Source of the DNA: Halictus rubicundus | Lineage: Eukaryota > Arthropoda > Insecta > Hymenoptera > Halictidae | Assembly: GCF_050948215.1 (NCBI RefSeq) | Contig: NC_135158.1 | Location: 1,343,822 to 1,407,821 of the forward strand | Direction of reading: 5' to 3' | Length of the DNA stretch: 64,000 nucleotides | Part shown: in pieces, positions 24,255 through 36,142 of the stretch | Numbering within the stretch: the stretch's first letter is position 1 | Layout: every line of letters starts with the position of its first letter | Made by a program: the position numbers and the translations under genes | The notes under the pieces: generated by a model | Databases searched by the model: none | Told to the model about the DNA's origin: nothing | The model's input: the letters and a program-made list of their open reading frames with translations, nothing else

Positions 24255-24592
24255 ACAGGGTGACACAAAAATGTCGGATCACCTTTAAAGGGGGTGATTC
24301 CTGAGGTAATTTCTAGTAACTTTCTCCATTGCGAAAATGTCCTTCACGGCTTTTTTAAGAAGTTATTAACGAAACATACAGACCAATCAGAGCACAGGTC
24401 CCGCTGAGTGTGGTGCTGGCATTTGTCGAGCAGGAGTCCGTTCGTAGTAGCCGTGCTCTGATTGGTCCGTGTTTTTTTGCTAATAACTCCTTAACAAAAC
24501 CGCGGAGAATATTTTCGCAAAGGAAAAAGTTACTTGAAATGACCTCAGGGATCAGCCCTTTAAGAAAAGTACTACATATTTCGGACACCCTG
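24255..24592. mobile_element. CAGGGTG-end MITE with CCAAT pair, copy 2
   Basis: CAGGGTG to CACCCTG is flanked by TA (24253-24254, 24593-24594). CCAAT is at 24383-24387 and its inverse at 24461-24465. Arms such as TTTCTCCATTGCGAAAATGT mirror ATATTTTCGCAAAGGAAA. Confidence 0.8.
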
Positions 24593-25860
24593 TATAAAAA
24601 CTACTCAACCGTATTTTTCTAACTCGACGCATATATTTTTTAAAGCTTTAGTTGAGATACAGTTCATCATTCTCCGTATCGACCACATATCCGTATGGTG
24701 CCTACGTTCGCTTACGAACAGACTACTTATAATATTCTTCGGTATCACTAACAATGTCGCAGACATTTCAGAGGATTGATTTACAGAAGACATACTCTGC
24801 ACGCGCACGCATATTGCACTTAAATTTTTGAATTATATGCTTATACACGATCTACCTCGTTAATCTTTTGAAATCTCTTATGTAAGGCATTATCAGTCAA
24901 AGACGCTTAAAATTGCTAGGCCTTACCAGTCAAAAACGCTGAAAATCACACATCTTTACACTCGTATAACATTTGAACTTGTGATCTCCTAAGATTGAAA
25001 CTTGGATTTTTGACATTTTCTCATCAAAATCTACAGGATTATATTTTAAGAAGTTAAAAATTTCTGAGTTGCCAAGGTAAAATTTAACCTGTACTTGTGC
25101 TACATTTTACACTTTTAATGTCGAAAGCCATTTAACGTATAAGATAAAGTAAAACTAATCTGAAATTAATATTCATTACAAATGTGACAATCGGTAGAGA
25201 AACAAAATGTTCTTGAAAGTTACCGCGCCCATAAAGAGGTTGAGTAAGCATAATGTAATATATTTTCTTACATGTATAAGAAATAGTTTGACTGAAATTC
25301 GAGGAATGCACCTTTACCTTGCAACAATGGAAAGAAGTATGCAAACTCAATTTACATTAATTGTGTGCAAATATTGACAACAGATATGAAACTCGTTAAA
25401 ATTGTTTTGTTTCTCTACTTTCGTTGGCGAGTGTACCTACATAAAAGGAGTACAGGCTCGCAGTTGAATAGCGTAAATTATGGATATCGAGGAAAATTTC
25501 GAATGTGCGATTTAATGAGCGCCGGTTTACGACCACGCGATAATACTCGTAACAATTACGAGAACCAACGTCGAGGTAAGAATTGTAACGTGAAAAATTC
25601 GCAGTACATACATCCTCTCTTAGATATGCGTATGTACACTCTCGCGCATAAGTTACTGGCAGCATCGGGCGAAAAACATTTCAAAAACTATTCGAATGGC
25701 ACATACGTTATCAACTTGTAATTTGTTTTTTTTCGAATGCCGAATGTATTTAGATATTGTATTCGACTGTTATGCCATTACAAAATACTTCTATTAAATA
25801 CACAAATCAGTAGACGAATTAATTATGCTATGGAATGTGAAATACTTCTGTAATTTCCAT
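24593..25860. other. Spacer with one unassigned open frame
   Basis: The stretch contains a diverged repeat at 24960-25090 (see separate entry). From ATG 25386 a 111-codon frame runs to 25721. It has a short hydrophobic start (MKLVKIVLFLYF) and a possible donor, CGAG|GTAAGAA, near 25574. I recognise no domain and no clear acceptor, so it is not called as a gene. Confidence 0.35.
24960..25090 (+). repeat. Dispersed repeat shared with 9590-9723 and 43935-44115
   Basis: TCAAAATCTACAGGATTATA followed by AAGTTAAAAATTTCT and GTTGCCAAGGT is common to three places. The other two lie inside TTAA-type elements, so this is probably the core of the same group. Confidence 0.6.
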
Positions 25861-26068
25861 TTAACACTTAATTTACGGGACTCATCAAAATGATGGGTTC
25901 TAATATTTTTAATTTACGATTATTGAGATTTTAAAGATGCATCTATCAGGAATTATTCAACAAATTATAAAAAGTTAAAAAGCTAAAAAGTTGGATAGAT
26001 ATATTTTTGTTATTTTTATAAAGTACTAACAAATTGTCACTTTCAGTGCTCCGTACACCTAGTGTTAA
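25861..26068. mobile_element. TTAACACTAG-family MITE
   Basis: TTAACACTTAATTTACGGGA mirrors GTACACCTAGTGTTAA. CATCAAAATGATGGG lies just inside the left end, the same position as GGTCAAAATGACCGG in relatives. It is 208 bp long. Confidence 0.7.
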
Positions 26069-27825
26069 GAGCTCATCCAATACTACATATTTGCTCTTAC
26101 AGCAATATTTAATCCAAATTTCAAAGTTCGATGGTTGTTATATTTCATTTAAATTGCACAACGCGTCCAGATGTACAGAATGCAACTATGCAGGCTGCAA
26201 AGGACATCATGCTTTTAAAGAAGTAATTTACTTTTTATTCAGCCTCGATATTGTAAATACAATAGTGTTTCATATTTTAATATTTCATATTTTAATACTA
26301 TTGTATTTGGTATTTAATAAGCTTTCAAATACAAATTACAGAGGTATTTCACATTCCGTAATATGATTAAACATAAAATGCTTGTCAACTGATTTATGTA
26401 TTCAATAGAAGTACGGTAGTATTTCCGTAACTGTCGTCAGTATCGCAAGATTAAGACTTGTCTCCCACTCTCTCCCACCCTTCTACCTTTCCCCTTCTAC
26501 GACGCCATTCCCTCGCGCATACGCCACGGCCCAGTCACGTGACGCATTTCGTCTCTATCCTGCATGTGTCATAATGTCTCGTGACTAATCCAGTAATGAC
26601 AGAGAGAGAGCGACTGTATTCCCCTCATTTCGAATCAATTCCCCTAATCTGGCGACACTGATTATCTGATCTGCTTCTCTTTCTTTTCCGTTCGCCGCCC
26701 TCTTTCACGCCCGAAACTTTGATTGCTTATTACACAATTAATTATGATCACAACTGTATCGCGTTTGGTGTCATTTTCATTAGAAATACGAAACGAGAGT
26801 TTCATAAAAAATTTAAAACTTAGAAGAATCGTTTGCTTCGCTTGCATTAGTGTGAGTCTCGCCGATACTCGAACCCTCACTGGCTCGTTCGTCGAGCGTG
26901 TTTACGGCTTGACTGGTTCCAATAGGTGGGGATAAAATTTTGACAGTTATGGTAGAGACCTTTGCGACAGTTACGAAGATAATGCTGTATACGGTATTTT
27001 ACGCGTACAGTAGGGCCTCGCTCGTTGCAGTCTCATTCATGACATGGAATCTTCGTCCGTAGTATACTGGCAATTTTCACCGCGAGTTGTTAGAAGTTCT
27101 GAAACTCGTGGTGGGGATTGTGGTAGCTACGTTAGTTTCTAAAATAGTTTTGAAAGGATCTTCTTGTACATTCAGAGTTCCAACTACACGGAAACCTAAA
27201 ACAACCTAAAAAGATTAGAGTATAAACATACAATGTAACTTATCATAGTTTGTAGTTTTATTAGTACGAGATATCTCATAATAACTAAGAATAACTCTAC
27301 TGGTGAAAATTGCACACAAAAATAATAAAAAAAATTCATGTAAACAGATATCTGATATGACCTCGATTTCAAATTACAGCGGTTTCCGCCTTCCAGTAAT
27401 TCTTTTGATAAACTGAACTATACATTGAACTTTTCGTAAGTAACGTTTGATATCTCATGCATGACCTTGCTGGCCATTATGTAAACGCTATGCCGCAATA
27501 ATTCTGAAGCAGTCGAGTACATTTGTTTGTTGTGTATATACAATTCCTGTGAAGACAGATGGGTAAATGATGCAGCAGGAAAGTTACTGTAATATTAACT
27601 CAACACTTTTTTCCTGCCTACTTTGTTACTAAATCTTCCTTGTGCCATTCGCAGGCAAATGTAAAAAAGAAAAACATTTGAAATGTTATATGAAATATGC
27701 GATGCTGTACAGTGGAAAAAATGTAATACTGTAAATAGTGAACAAAATTTCGGTAAATAGAAAATTTTTATTTTAGAATTTCAAACGTATGTAGCATATA
27801 TTATTTTAACTTTGTATTTTAAATA
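26069..27825. other. Spacer with CpG-rich block at ~26460-26950
   Basis: The CpG-rich block contains CACGTGAC (about 26535) and CT-rich runs, promoter-like in composition. No exon can be defined. TACAGTAGGGCCTCGCTCG near 27006 resembles a pogo-type transposon end, without a partner. Confidence 0.3.
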
Positions 27826-27827
27826 TA

Positions 27828-29348
27828 CAGGGTGTCCATCCATAAATGTCCGAGCAAATATTTCGTAACTGGTTGAAAATATGTGCTTGTAAAATATGTT
27901 TTTTTACTCGTAACCTTTGCGAGTTATGAAGGTCACCATCGTTTTTTAATTTCATACCTCCATTTTTTACACATTTATGAAGTAAGAGTCATTTGCAGTC
28001 AAAATCATATTAGGTAAAAAATTGATATTATGCATTGTTTACGAGATAATCGGCATCTGAGATATCGAAGAAGTAAACTGGATTGTAAGTATTTTTGAAT
28101 TTGATTTGGAATGTCAAAGAGGTTGAGAAAGTATACAAATAATTTTTTTATGAAACATTTATTATTAATTCATAGATCGCTAGAAACTTTTACCATTGTG
28201 GTCGATAAATCGACAGTCTTCAACACGTTTTATAATATTTCTCATTGTTGATTGCAGCATTTCTGTTGTAATGCTTTCAGTAACTGTAGTTATCTTGTTA
28301 CATAAATCTTCTACATTTTCCGGAACAGTAGCATAGACAGCGTCTTTATCGAACATTAGTACCTTTCCAGCAATTAGGAAATCTGTCATTTCTTACATCA
28401 TCTTGTTGATAAATAATGTTTGGAAAAACGGATAGTGGAAGATCGCTTAAATATTCTTGTAAAGTTGTTTGCAAGAATTGCAAATATCTCTCACCATTAA
28501 GATGACCATAAAAATGAAGGGTTCAATAATTTTATTATCAATGATTTTGCACCATACATTCATTGAACCTCTATCACATTTTGATTTTCCATACCACAAT
28601 TTGAAAAACAAGATCATCTGACCACAATATCTTTTTAAGAAAATTAATATCATTGCGGTAATTAACCGAAGCCAATGACAGAATGTTCATCTACGATCTG
28701 TGTCTCCTTCGTGTAAGGATTTTACTAAATTGTCACGGTACGGTTTCAATTTATGCTTTTTTTAATATAGCATGCATGTAAGCTCGTGCTAATCCTAAAT
28801 TAAGTGCTAGTGTTCTTATGGATGTACGTCTGTTTTCAATGAAACTTAATAGCACATTTGTTTCGTTCTCTTCATCTACTATTCTGTTTATACGCCCTTG
28901 CCTTGTTAATGATCCACTCCTACGTAAATTATCTTCAATTCGTCTAAACATACGACTGTTTGGTATTCTTCGTTCTGGATACTTTTGTTGGCACAATAAT
29001 TGTACTTCATTTCTATTACGATAACATATCATAAAAAATCATAAAATACTTACAATCCAGTTTACTTCTTCGATACCTCAGATACCGATTATCTCGTAAA
29101 CAATGTATAATATCAATTTTTAACCTAATATGATTTTGACTGTAAATGACTCCTTCATAAATGTGTAAAAAAATGGGGGTATGAATTAAAAAAAAACGAT
29201 GGTAACTCGCAAAGGTCACGAGTAAAAAGAGTATTTTACATGCACATTATAGCAGACTTGAAACCGTGCAAATTTGTCTCATTAAACTTTTTTGTAACTT
29301 CAACTAGGTACGAAATATTTGCTCGGACATTTATAGATGGACACCCAG
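27828..29348 (-). mobile_element. mariner-superfamily transposon with ~270-bp inverted ends
   Basis: CAGGGTGTCCATCCATAAAT at the left mirrors ATTTATAGATGGACACCCAG at the right, with TA on both sides. The inverted ends extend about 270 bp, up to GTAAACTGGATTGTAAGTAT. The broken transposase lies inside on the reverse strand. Confidence 0.8.
28180..29032 (-). pseudogene. Transposase remnant (mariner superfamily, N-terminal HTH type)
   Basis: Reading on the reverse strand, 29032-28751 gives an N-terminal DNA-binding part (QQKYPERRIPNS, FRRIEDNLRRSGSL), typical of the insect transposase group with a DUF4817-like start. Further on come ILWSDD (first catalytic Asp region), a SMNVWCKIIDNKII strand, and IIYQQDD (second Asp region) in shifted frames. 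Then the block with the third acidic residue (the WPPRSPDL region of the family) is missing, and the C-terminal helix set VPENVEDLCNKIT resumes. It is therefore frameshifted and internally deleted, and cannot be active. Confidence 0.8.
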
Positions 29349-29352
29349 TATA

Positions 29353-30624
29353 CACAGGGTGGTCCTTTTAAGTTAGGCAATTTTAAGGTAATTGGGATGC
29401 AAAGAATATTTGTTACGTAATGTGCATACTGCCAATGGATCAAGTATCTGGCAAGAATATTTTTTGACGAAGGTTATTTTTTTCGATGTTATCAAGGTCA
29501 TCAGTATTTTTTGATACATAACTACACTTTTTTTTTATTGCTTCGTGTAACTGATCGGAAAATACATCCAGATATGTATAATAACATGACCTTGAAATGA
29601 CCTTGATCTTCGAAAATTAAAGTTTTGCCTAGAACTGGTATCTATCGGGATCGTATGCTTTGACCAAGACTCTATAATCAAGAGCGCGAATGTAAATAAA
29701 CATGTTTACTGTCGCGAATGTAGTCCCGATCAGATCAGTCATTGACAATCCACACTGGCTAAGATCAGTGGATAAAGAAAGACCGTCCAGTGTAAACGTT
29801 CGGTGTTGCGTTTTAAGTAATCAAATAATTGGTTCCTATTTCATAAACGGTACTTTAAATGGAGAAAAGTATGCAACATTCTTGCAAAATAAGCTACAAA
29901 TGCTTGTACTTGATGTACCACTAGACATTCGTTTAAGAATGTAGTATCAGCATGACAGTTGGACGGCTCATTCTACACGCCTTGTCAAACAAATGGATTT
30001 AAAGTTTCCAAATCGATGGATTGGTCGTACTGGAGTTGTAGGATGACCACCGTGTTCACCAGACCTCATACCAATGGATTTTTTTTGTGGGGAATATTGA
30101 AACAAACAGTTTATAATGAACAACCAACTACACCCGAGGACATGAAGAACCGAATAGTTAGAGCTTGTGCTTATATTAATTCCGAAACAATTGAAATATC
30201 TGTACAGTAGGTCATTGCACGTTTCAGGAAATGTATCACCGTAGAAGGACGAGAAGTGAGTGCTGTTTTAACAGTTAACACACACATACGCACGCACACA
30301 TCTGCTGATCAATACTTTAAGCATGATAAAAAATATTTTCTTCGCATTCACAGGTTAAGGAGTTAAGTAAAACTTTAATTTTCGAAGATCATGGTAATTT
30401 CAAGGTCATGTTATTATATATATCCGAATGTCTTTTTCGATCAGTTACACGATACAATAAAAAGAAAGTAGTTATGTGTATAAAAAAACACCGATGACCT
30501 TGATAACTCCGAAAAAATGACCTTCGGAAAAAATATTCTTGTCAGATATTTGGTCCATTCACATCATGCACATTACGTAACAAATATTTTTTACATCACA
30601 ATAATCTGAAAGGACCACCCTATG
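29353..30624 (+). mobile_element. Second mariner-superfamily transposon, abutting the first
   Basis: The ends CACAGGGTGGTCC and GGACCACCCTATG are flanked by TA (29351-29352, 30625-30626). Inverted ends extend about 250 bp (TTGTTACGTAATGTGCAT against ATGCACATTACGTAACAA). Only the sequence TA TA separates it from the previous element. It carries a broken forward-strand transposase. Confidence 0.8.
29735..30270 (+). pseudogene. Transposase C-terminal half (DDE/D type), inactivated
   Basis: NPHWLRSVDKERPSSVNV is followed by a strand IIGSYFINGTLNGEKY. YQHDSWTAH (second catalytic Asp) and SPDLIPMDFF (third acidic position) mark the catalytic core of the insect mariner-like transposases. The N-terminal half, including the DNA-binding domain and first Asp, is absent. 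Two stops replace conserved tryptophans (TAG 29942-29944, TGA 30044-30046), and a shift in the T8 run near 30080 moves the remainder to another frame. A further stop follows near 30208. Confidence 0.85.
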
Positions 30625-30626
30625 TA

Positions 30627-31135
30627 AGTATTTCAAAATATTTCCTCACAACAAAACCCAACTCAAGAAAGAAATACTACGCTAATGCAAGAATACAGAA
30701 TATTTGGTAAAATGAATTTGTGCATAGTTGTCGCATGCAACAAAGTACATTAATAAAAATATTTGCAACTTAAGTACTCCTTCGTAAACACTAAATTTAC
30801 CCTAATATAGGTGAATGAAAATATTTCGAAACAAAGTTTTTCTAGTTTCAGTATCCTTCAAACAAAATATAATCTTAGAAACGTATTGTAAAAAATGAGG
30901 TATACTCAAATCTATTTGTAAACGGCAAGAAAAATCGAGTAAAAAACAAAACTGTACATACGATACGATATGACTTTTATTAATTTACACGTATTTCTTA
31001 GTCTGTAAAGACATAAAGATAAATATATATAAATATGTAAAAACATCATTCTTCACACAAAGTATCAATCAATTTTAGAATGCAAACATGCGAAGAATGG
31101 GAATTAGTTTTCAATCATTACATATTTGGGGGTTT
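30627..31135. other. AT-rich spacer, nothing recognised
   Basis: No coding region, RNA or repeat family is seen. Confidence 0.5.
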
Positions 31136-31318
31136 TTAACCACTTCGCGACCACGGACGAGTTATCTCGCGACGAAATACCGTGCGTACGATAACCACAG
31201 ACGAGTTATCTCGCGACGCAATGTCGCTTACGCTGTGCCACAGACGAGTTATCTCGCGAACAAGTTTCGTTTATAGGTTGGTCGCGAGATAATTCGTCCG
31301 TGGTCGCGAAGTGGTTAA
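31136..31318. mobile_element. TTAA MITE with GACGAGTTATCTCGCGA repeats
   Basis: TTAACCACTTCGCGACCACG mirrors CGTGGTCGCGAAGTGGTTAA exactly, bounded by TTAA (31136-31139, 31315-31318). ACGAGTTATCTCGCGA occurs three times in one direction, plus a mutated inverted copy at the right, spaced about 45-60 bp. It is non-coding and the best preserved member of the TTAA group here. Confidence 0.85.
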
Positions 31319-31424
31319 TGCACAAAGTGCTGCTTCGCGAGTGTTATTTTTGTTGCAGTTGTTAGTTTCGTGAATTTTATTTTAATAGGAATAGTCTTTC
31401 CATTTTTAATTCGAATAGAGATTT

Positions 31425-31604
31425 TTAACGCTAAACCTACCACGGTCAAAATGACCGGTTTTATATTTTACAATTTTTGAAACTATAAAAATTCATTTAA
31501 GGAAAATAGTAGACTAAATTTCCTTGTCCGACCATTTATTATATTGAAAATTACGGACAATCTCAATAAATTTAGGGTTGCCATATTTATAAGTTTAGTA
31601 TTAA
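31425..31604. mobile_element. TTAACACTAG-family MITE with GGTCAAAATGACCGG
   Basis: TTAACGCTAAACCTAC at the left is partly mirrored by AAGTTTAGTATTAA at the right (TTAA 31601-31604). GGTCAAAATGACC lies just inside the left end. It is diverged, so the right boundary is less sure. Confidence 0.6.
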
Positions 31605-32950
31605 AAAGGCACTGATTAAACCGTGTAAAATAAAAATTTTTCTAGATCATATTAAAAGTCGTGTAAAAACAGAATTAGGTGTACTATTTCATTTGAGTAA
31701 TTACATTCACAATTTAGAATAAACTATCATTTCGTGAAATAATGTTTCACATCTAACAACGCGATGAAGTTATGATCACATTATTGTACTCGTAGATCGA
31801 ATCGTGTGCCAATGTTGGATGGTCGCTTTAAATTAATTTGCGTGGTCTGTTATGCATCAAACTCGGTTCATTATTTCGATTTCATGTAGTAGCAATACGG
31901 TTATTTTGTGATCACTGTATCGTTTCGTAATTACAGTAATGGCTGAGAGAACACCGGCGATCTGAATGTTTGATGAGCGTGAAACGTTATTGAAAAATTA
32001 GTGCATTTTTTTACTCTGTTTTATTACGATCGTATGCATCTTGTAATTATCCACAGTTACATACATAGTGTTGTAGTAACTATTGACGGTCGCGATGCAT
32101 TCAGAACTTAATACAGTAGAGCCTCGTTTATCCGAATGAAACGAGATCACCTGAGAGTTCGTATGATAGTACCTTAATTCAATCTGCATTGCTACCTATT
32201 TAAATGGTAAAGGGTTGAATTTGCAATAGGCCGTTCGATAGCTTATCCAAAGAAAATACTTTGCGCCAATTTTCAACCCTATATGTCGACATGGGAGGTA
32301 GTAATGAGGTGACAAAGAAAATCAGGTTTTCCCGTAATTTCCTTTATCCTTTTCGATTGAAAATTCTGAAAAAATCAGGCATATTTTAGCTACTAGAATG
32401 CTTATCTATGAATTTTTTCAGAATTTTTAACTTCGAAATCACATTTTAAAAAATAAACAAAATCTCGTTATGGTTGTTAACACATAACTTTTTCAGATTT
32501 TTCAAAGTGGAAGGAATTTTAGGTTTCTTCTTTTACAATTCGTAGGGTTATAGAAATATTTTTTGGTATAGTTTCTCATTGAAGTGTACATGTTATCATG
32601 AAAATCCTATGAAATCTGAATAAATTCAATCCTATAATCCTTATTATTATAAAGGAATGTACATCAGTTTCGTTTTCGTTTCTCGTTAATTCTAGCGTTA
32701 AAGATAAATAAAAATTTTTTAGCACGTTTACAATTTTCAATATAGACACAACTAAAAAAGTTAAAAATCGCGACCTTTACTTTTCCTCGCAATTGCGACC
32801 AATAGCCGCATATATTTTTTATAATATTATTTACACATTAGCTAGTAAATAAAGACTTCTAACATCTCGAAAAGCTCAAGTTTTTGGTCCGTTTCCAGAA
32901 AAGATATTCGTTTTTAAGGGGTGTACGAATACTTTTTACACCGACTGTAA
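31605..32950. other. AT-rich spacer with transposon ends
   Basis: TACAGTAGAGCCTCGTTTAT at 32111 is a pogo/Tigger-type end without a visible partner. TACGAATACTTTTTACACC to CTGTAA near 32926-32951 looks like a Tc1-type right end. A larger repeat copy at 32213-32520 is listed separately. No gene is seen. Confidence 0.4.
32213..32520 (+). mobile_element. Partial copy of the 52502-52912 element
   Basis: GATAGCTTATCCAAAGAAAA followed by TACTTTG and CCAATTTTCAACCCTAT matches 52568 onward, and similarity continues to TTTTTCAGATTTTTCAAAGT. The TIR present at 52502 is missing here. Confidence 0.7.
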
Positions 32951-34136
32951 GCTGTCGGTTCTTTCGAAAATAATTCGAGTCATGTAATGTCCACCTGACC
33001 AGCGTCGATGACCAAGAACGCGTGTTCATGGAAATCCTGCGACACCCGCCGAAGAACAATAAACAGTGTATACTTTTGTACCGCTATACGCTTGTGAGGC
33101 GAGCGTAAATATATACCTCGTGTGTCGTGAATTCTCGGGGAAAATCTTCCCCGCAAGACCGTTACTTTAAAACGGTAACGCCGGGATGTATCGTGTATCT
33201 GAAAGCAGATATAAATGGATTAACTGACTCATGGTGAGTCATCGCCACTGATTTTTGGGGGAATTTAGGGAGCGGGCAACGTGGCGGGAAACGCCTAACG
33301 AGAATTCGGTTCCCGTGTCTCTTCCGGTTTGAAAGCCGAACATTTTTCGGCCCCGAGGAATGCGCTCTGTCTACCTGTCCTTTAATGGTCGAGGAAAGTA
33401 ATTTCGGTACAGGTAGAAAAGGATCTTCGCGGAGGAATGTGGTCAGATTTTCTGACACGATTTCGCGCGTCACGAACTTTGCAACGGAGTTTAATGTTTA
33501 TGTAATCTAAACGTCAGAAGACATCGTTATGTCACAGGTGTGTTGATCTCTGCAGGAAAACTTGTTGCGAATCCATCTAATTGCTACAATATTTTACATG
33601 TTGTCGCATTTTTTGCCGATGTTTGCTAATAGTTTTTCAATAGTTGACAGATTTCCACGTAATTAGGAAACGACGTTGGATAACGGTAGATAAAGACACT
33701 ATTCTGATTCTTCTTGAAATCTTTCCATTCCTTTAATATAGTTTCATCAGTTTGTCATCTCAGGCTTGATTTTTGTTTAAACATGTTTGTTTTCAATTCT
33801 TTAGTAAATACAATAATTACTAGTCTGATGATATTATTTACATAAACGTTTTCCAATTGGATATTGAATAATAAACATAAAAACAACAAGACCTAATTCT
33901 TTCCCGTACATTTTCGACCATTTTTACGACTTAAATGCAATATTATTTTTTATACGAAATTCCATCATTTTCACAGTAAGAAGCATAAAACGATCGAATA
34001 AATGACTGCTTAAAATATTGCTTTTTGTTTTTCAGTTATAACAGACCATCACAATGTCCAGGTGTGCATTGTTAACAATAGATTTGGAGTTCGTTTAACT
34101 TACAAATAAATAAAGTGTTCCTTAAGGAAAGAAATA
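32951..34136. other. Spacer with CpG-rich block at ~33000-33480
   Basis: The CpG-rich block has a 103-codon reverse frame (33162-33473) without a recognisable domain and without an AT/GC codon pattern distinct from the block itself. It is possibly regulatory or a 5' exon. The remaining part is AT-rich. Confidence 0.3.
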
Positions 34137-34137
34137 C

Positions 34138-34240
34138 AGTGTTTACTGTATATATGTCCCAAATGCCTAGCCGATAAAAGTCTCAGAACTATTCCCACGC
34201 CGCGGGGTATACCTCGTGAGGGGCCCCGAAGCTCGAAAGA
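34138..34240. mobile_element. CAGTG-end MITE, copy 4 (left part only)
   Basis: It starts TACAGTGTTTACTGTATATA and keeps the GGGGTATACCTC palindrome (34204-34215) and the GAAGCTCGAAAGACCTCGG block. It is then cut off by the palindromic MITE that follows. Confidence 0.75.
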
Positions 34241-34892
34241 CCTCGGTCGATATTTGACTGTTTTCATTATATTACTTTTATTATGGAATGTATTCAAGGA
34301 TATGCTCACTACGTAAAATTTAAACATTGGTGGGCTTTTCATGAATTACATTCTTCATGAAAACAGTTAAATATCTCAGCAGCGGTAAGTTTTAGGACAA
34401 ATACACTTTAGTACTTTTATACTCAGAATACGCCAATCTATCGAAATCGAGCATAAAAAATGGACATTCCATTTAAAAAAACAAAGGTGACCTCTATATC
34501 TTCTTTACGCCTTCATTTTCAAGAATATCATTTACACCATATTATGTAGTTTCTTAACCCCTTCCCGTGCTATTTAGCTTGATTAAATCCGGGACCAAGC
34601 GGTAGGGGTCAACGCGCGGTAAACAGACCAGAATGATGCTCGAAAACAATTGCAATACTAGTCGAAATATAAATACCTGCGAGACAGACTCGTGATGTTT
34701 ACGTTTGGCAGATTTTCAGACCACGAGACCTACTCGTGATGTTTACGTTTCGGCCAAAATACTTCATCACGAGTCAGACTCGTTAAAGTACGGGATGGGG
34801 TTAAACCCTACAACTTCTATAAGTAAAATTTTCTCGTATTGTTTGAGATAACCAAGATATTCAAGTGAACCGAGTTTGTGGGACACACTGTA
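34239..34892. mobile_element. Palindromic MITE (relative of 156-790), left-truncated
   Basis: Starting within the first arm (ATATTTGACTGTTTTCATTA), it matches 395-790 and ends GGGACACACTGTA. It is interrupted by the TTAA element at 34554-34804. Most of the left arm is lost. Confidence 0.75.
34554..34804. mobile_element. TTAA MITE nested in the palindromic MITE
   Basis: TTAACCCCTTCCCGTGCT mirrors AGTACGGGATGGGGTTAA. Removing it joins TTTC-TTAA-ACCCTAC, which is the uninterrupted sequence of the paralogue near 703-715, so the target site was TTAA. CGTGATGTTTACGTTT occurs twice, and CACGAGTCAGACTCGT and ACGAGACCTACTCGT are subterminal palindromes. Confidence 0.85.
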
Positions 34893-34904
34893 TATAAACA
34901 TATA

Positions 34905-34980
34905 TTCCTTTTTAAATATTCATTATGCTTTAAATATAAGTGTAACTAATATAGTGACAGTAATTGGGTTCCTTACCCTA
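34905..34980. mobile_element. Right-end fragment of the 57682-58234 MITE
   Basis: ATTCATTATGCTTTAAATAT and CAGTAATTGGGTTCCTTACC to CCCTA match the right end of the element at 57682-58234. Confidence 0.65.
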
Positions 34981-35267
34981 CATATAAACATTCAAGTACT
35001 TACCCTGGATGGTTGAAGCTGTTCAAACGCATGTGTTATTATATCATATTTTTATATGTTACATATGCCTCATTATGCGTAAAATATACCTTTACTATCT
35101 TACCTTGCATTAGTAAAAAAAGTAGCTTCGTCAGGAAACAGAACGTCATAAAAGAAATGTTCATTTCTTTTTTTTTTTATATGACTATTGTTACTCATAG
35201 CGGGAAATGATTCGCGTATAGTTGAATTGTATCAATAGGGACACATTCTGACGTTAATACTTTTTGC

Positions 35268-36142
35268 TAGGTGGACGAGTAGGGGACATTTGAAGGTCAT
35301 TAACTTCGGTCATTATTATAGTAAAGGAACCTTATGACCTTGCGGATGCGAATAAGAGAGCACGCTTGAGCCAAACGCCAACGTGACGAACTAGCACTCT
35401 AAGCCTCATGTTATGCGAACCGGTACCTTTAAACACATTTTCCATAGGTGAAAAATTGTGGCAGCTGGTTTATCAGGTGCTCCATCGAATCGGCAGAATC
35501 TCAGCTTCAATCTGACCTTAAGATATGGGTATTGCGATCATTTCTCGCTGAGATATAGCGAGTTAAATGGAAAATAGAAATTATGCAAATTTTAAGCATA
35601 TTTCCAGAAAGACCTGGTATATCGAAATGTTAATTAAATTGAAAAAACAAAAGAAGTGCATTCAAGAGAAAGAAATACTCTTTCTATTGCTTTTGTGCAC
35701 AAGATTCTACAATGATTTTTTCACTTTCTAGAGCCAGATAAAGTTAAAAAGACCATTTTTGCTTCAATGTTGCATAACTCGAACAAAAAAAAATCGCACT
35801 ATGTTCGACAACCTGGTTTTTTGCTCGAGAAAGTAGGAACCTTTAAATGATGGTAACGCGATTTATCAAAAATATTGATCTCTCCCCACGTAATGCCTGG
35901 AAGTCATGGAATGTCTGTATTAAAAAGTATCGTAGCTGAAAATTTGAAAAAAAGAAACGTCTGAGGGTAGAGACTTCAAGCTTTCTAATGAACTTTTTAA
36001 CGATGTTGATACAACAATTTCTGCCGGAGTTATGGTCACTTGAAATTAACCCAACTTTTCGGGTTCGTAGAGGTGATCCCTTAATTTTTTTGATGAGCGT
36101 AATCATCTAAATTGTAAAATTAATCTCAGCTTTGTCCACCTA
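35268..36142. mobile_element. TA-bounded element with GGTGGAC ends
   Basis: CTAGGTGGACGA at the left mirrors TTTGTCCACCTAG at the right, each at a TA, and the interior (about 870 bp) has no long frame. The 87-codon reverse frame at 35843 has no domain. It is probably a non-autonomous mariner/Tc1-type element; the match is limited to about 12 bp at the ends. Confidence 0.5.

Noticed and set aside
25386..25721. 111-codon frame with hydrophobic start as a secreted protein
   Set aside because: The hydrophobic segment is short and followed by basic residues; no convincing splice acceptor or family. Left as unassigned.
26034..26366. 110-codon forward frame with several cysteines
   Set aside because: Starts inside a MITE at a non-ATG codon and continues into hydrophobic AT-rich sequence; no zinc-finger spacing.
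31136..31318. CRISPR-like spaced repeats (ACGAGTTATCTCGCGA)
   Set aside because: The repeats lie inside a TTAA-bounded inverted-repeat element and include an inverted copy.
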